From NCBI GenBank assembly GCA_049322355.1, contig JBMORG010000029.1, positions 62,001 through 126,000 of the forward strand: a stretch of DNA of 64,000 nucleotides, written 5' to 3'. Both the position numbers and the translations under genes were made by a program. Below are positions 62,014 to 64,000 of this stretch, piece after piece. The notes beneath the pieces were generated by a model. The model was not told the DNA's origin. It ran no database searches and saw only the letters and a program-made list of their open reading frames with translations. This stretch comes from 0-14-0-80-60-11 sp049322355 (lineage in GTDB: Bacteria; Desulfobacterota; Desulfobaccia; Desulfobaccales; 0-14-0-80-60-11). How positions within the stretch are numbered: position 1 is the stretch's first letter; every line of letters begins with the position of its first letter.

Positions 62014-62121
62014 ATGGCAGAACAGCAAAAGAAGTGCGGCTGTGGCTGTGGCCTGGCGAAGCCGGAGAAACCCGAGGCTGAAGCCGCCAAAGGGAAGCAG
62101 GAGCCCAAAGCCACGAAGTAG
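62014..62121 (+). CDS. 35-residue Cys-rich mini-protein
   Basis: MAEQQKKCGCGCGLAKPEKP then an Ala/Lys/Glu tail to the TAG at 62119-62121. The near-perfect AAGGAGGTGATCC ribosome site seven bases before the ATG makes translation likely. The KCGCGCGL core repeats the pattern of the upstream mini-protein and the ArsR cluster. It is too short for standard gene calling. Confidence 0.7.
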   Translation: MAEQQKKCGCGCGLAKPEKPEAEAAKGKQEPKATK

Positions 62122-62137
62122 GCCGGACCATCCAAGA

Positions 62138-62166
62138 CCGGAGGCAGGGAAACTCTCTGCCTCCGG
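62138..62166 (+). terminator. Rho-independent terminator
   Basis: A perfect 10-bp stem (CCGGAGGCAG/CTGCCTCCGG), nine-base loop, then GTTCTTTC. It closes the arsR/mini-protein unit, partly before the CopD-like gene. Confidence 0.75.
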
Positions 62167-62204
62167 GTTCTTTCGAATAATCATAGCCTTAAAGGAGACG
62201 CGCC

Positions 62205-62711
62205 GTGAAGTTGCTGATTTTGAGCTTAAGCCATTTTTTCCATCTATTGGCCACCGTGGTCTGGATCGGCGGCATCTTTATGGTCCTCCTGGTGATAATG
62301 CCTGCAGCCAAAACATCCCTGGAATCGCCGCAATTGACCGGCAAACTGATGAAAGAGATAACCAAGCGACTCACCCCCATGGTTAACATCAGCATCCTGG
62401 TATTAATAATAACCGGTCCGATCCTCGGCCATTTAGGCAAAAATATGACCAATCCCCTGGAATTTTATAATCATTGGACCCCTATGATGGGGGTAAAACA
62501 CCTCCTGGTGCTCTCGATGGTGGTGATCCATTTTTATCGGGGATGGTTTTTGGCTCCCAAGATAGGAAGATTATCCGCCCAAGCCGTAGAATCGCCTTCC
62601 TTATCTGCCCAGGTCGCCGGGCTGCAAAAGTTTTCTTTAAATCTCGTTAAAGCCAATTTTGTCCTGGGGTTCACAGTCTTGCTGGTTACCGGGGTATTGA
62701 TGGCGAAATGA
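62205..62711 (+). CDS. CopD-like four-helix membrane protein
   Basis: A 168-residue membrane protein with four helices. The first carries His residues (LSLSHFFHLLATVVWIGGIF) and later helices hold HLLVLSMVVIHFYRGW, the pattern of CopD/DUF4149 proteins linked to copper uptake or haem binding. It follows the ArsR/Cys-rich unit after a terminator, so a role in metal handling is plausible. Confidence 0.75.
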   Translation: MKLLILSLSHFFHLLATVVWIGGIFMVLLVIMPAAKTSLESPQLTGKLMKEITKRLTPMVNISILVLIITGPILGHLGKNMTNPLEFYNHWTPMMGVKHLLVLSMVVIHFYRGWFLAPKIGRLSAQAVESPSLSAQVAGLQKFSLNLVKANFVLGFTVLLVTGVLMAK

Positions 62712-62823
62712 TATCCTCATCATCATCGATCATTACCTGAGATGATGCCCTGGTCCGCACCCAAAGTCCGTTGACCAGCCTTCCGGCCTGTTCTTATAAT
62801 GGAGGGATAAGAGAGCCTTTACG

Positions 62824-63453
62824 ATGAACAATGTTTTTGAAGAATCGGCCCGGGAATACGATGAGTGGTTTGTGCGGCATGAGTCTGCTTACCAGTCCGA
62901 ATTAGCGGCTATCAAGGCCTTCTTGCCGAAGGAAGGCCAGGGCTTGGAAATCGGGGTGGGGACAGGAAGGTTTGCCGCGCCGTTGGGGATCAAGGTGGGG
63001 GTGGAGCCTGCCAAGGCCATGGCCGATCTCGCCAGGGAACGGGGGATAAAGGTCTGCGAGGCTTGCGGGGAAGAACTTCCTTTTAAAAATGGATCTTTTG
63101 ATTTTATCCTGATGGTCACCGTTCTTTGCTTTCTTAAAGACCCTTTCGGCGCTCTTCAAGAGGCGACGCGGGTCCTTAAACCGCAAGGCCGGCTGATTGT
63201 TGGCATGATCGATCCGGATAGCCCTCTGGGCAAATCTTATGAGGAAAAAAAGGAAAAGAACAAGTTTTACCGCCAAGCGAGGTTTCACTCGGTCAGCCAG
63301 GTATTGGATTGGCTCCAACGACTGGGTTATGAAAACTTGATGACGTGCCAAACTCTCTATAAGAACATCCAGGATATAATCGATCTGGAGCCGGTAAAAG
63401 CAGGCTATGGCGAGGGGGGCTTCGTAGTCATAGCAGCACGAAGGTCAGCTTGA
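62824..63453 (+). CDS. SAM-dependent methyltransferase
   Basis: A 209-residue class I methyltransferase: motif I LEIGVGTGRFAAPLG (about residue 41), acidic end of strand 2 GVEPAKAMADLA, motif III ELPFKNGSFDFILMVTVLCF and LKPQGRLIVGMIDPDSP. It resembles UbiE/type-11 small-molecule methyltransferases. The substrate is unknown. Confidence 0.88.
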   Translation: MNNVFEESAREYDEWFVRHESAYQSELAAIKAFLPKEGQGLEIGVGTGRFAAPLGIKVGVEPAKAMADLARERGIKVCEACGEELPFKNGSFDFILMVTVLCFLKDPFGALQEATRVLKPQGRLIVGMIDPDSPLGKSYEEKKEKNKFYRQARFHSVSQVLDWLQRLGYENLMTCQTLYKNIQDIIDLEPVKAGYGEGGFVVIAARRSA

Positions 63454-63456
63454 TCG

Positions 63457-64000
63457 CTATTCAACCATGATTCCTGACTTCTCAAATACGGCGGAAGGGC
63501 TGCGTTTAGGCTCGGTGCCATCTGGCCAGAGCCAGTAGTTCTTCGAGAACCTGAAGGGCAAGATCACCAGGCGCCAGAGGCGGTTGTCCCCCGGGGACAG
63601 ATAGCCCGCTATACCGATGGTGATGTCATGCTGAGGAACATTGAGCCTCAGGGTGCGGTGCATGCTGTCCCACCAGCGGAAAACCACGGAATAGTTGGCC
63701 CCCACCTCCTCGCTGACGACGGAGTGGTGAATGCCGTGCATGCGGGGCGTAACCAGGATTTTGTTCAAGGCCCGCTCCAAGGGCAGGGGCAAGCGCAGGT
63801 TGGCGTGCTGGAACATATTGGCCGCCTGGTAGGCCGCTTCGTACAGCAAAAAAGTGAAGGCGTCCACCCCCAGAAGGCCCACCTGTACGACCCGGAACCC
63901 AGTGGAGTAGAGAACCTCCCCAAAATGGAAGCGGGTGGCGGTGGTGACGTCCATATCGGGGTCCAGATGATGGATGCCGTGGAACCGCCAAAGCAGGAAA
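63457..64000 (-). CDS. Sterol desaturase / fatty acid hydroxylase family protein (partial)
   Basis: The C-terminal part, cut by the window end; the frame is open to 64000. Histidine boxes FHGIHHLDPDMDVTTATRFH (from 63997 down) and MHGIHHSVVSEEVGANYSVV are the di-iron ligands of the family, which hydroxylates or desaturates sterols, fatty acids or carotenoids in the membrane. It ends at 63457, four bases from the end of the methyltransferase gene, in convergent orientation. Confidence 0.85.
   Translation of the reverse strand, partial: FLLWRFHGIHHLDPDMDVTTATRFHFGEVLYSTGFRVVQVGLLGVDAFTFLLYEAAYQAANMFQHANLRLPLPLERALNKILVTPRMHGIHHSVVSEEVGANYSVVFRWWDSMHRTLRLNVPQHDITIGIAGYLSPGDNRLWRLVILPFRFSKNYWLWPDGTEPKRSPSAVFEKSGIMVE

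Overview
The window reads as bacterial chromosome from a G+C-rich, probably anaerobic deltaproteobacterium (Desulfobacterota, Desulfobacca/Syntrophobacterales-like). That placement is inferred from overall gene style and cannot be proven from 64 kb. No rRNA, intact tRNA or CRISPR array was found.

Left flank (1-16.5 kb), apparently host DNA: a glycine-zipper lipoprotein and a secreted His-rich protein; a PAS/HD-GYP signalling protein; a non-homologous end-joining cluster on the minus strand (two Ku genes, a separate LigD polymerase, a LigD phosphoesterase-ligase, DUF72); a BT1-type MFS transporter; and a five-gene plus-strand cluster with two GMC-type FAD oxidoreductases, a CrtC/AttH-like protein and two small membrane proteins.

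Middle (16.95-42.02 kb): a 25-kb integrative island. It is bounded by 81-bp direct repeats (one mismatch) that each contain the 3' half of a tRNA-Lys(CUU) gene plus its terminator hairpin. Just inside both ends lies a shared 21-bp motif (18/21), as expected of integrase arm sites. From left to right the island holds a frameshifted tyrosine integrase, an excisionase-like protein, a primase-helicase, small conserved proteins, an IS3-family element, a HATPase-GNAT fusion gene, an alcohol dehydrogenase/pyruvate decarboxylase/D-lactate dehydrogenase operon, a sigma-region-2-like protein, and a four-gene anti-phage-type cassette (DUF499 ATPase, DUF3780, DUF1156 adenine methylase, PLD-SNF2 helicase).

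Right of it (42.0 to about 52.5 kb): a second element abuts in tandem, with a P4-type integrase, AlpA regulator, NrS-1-like primase-helicase, a striking nested inverted array of CACTTATGC iterons, two HTH proteins and a one-polypeptide restriction-modification enzyme. Both methylase genes carry an internal A+T-rich block that looks like allele replacement.

Right flank (52.5-64 kb): decayed TauE/SafE and ChrA pseudogenes, the latter interrupted by a 116-bp inverted-repeat element; a small secreted protein; a Crp/Fnr regulator divergent from an MFS transporter with a palindromic operator between them; a TolC/HlyD/ABC export operon; an ArsR regulator with a clear promoter and operator followed by tiny Cys-rich proteins and a CopD-like membrane protein; a methyltransferase; and a sterol-desaturase-family gene cut by the window end.
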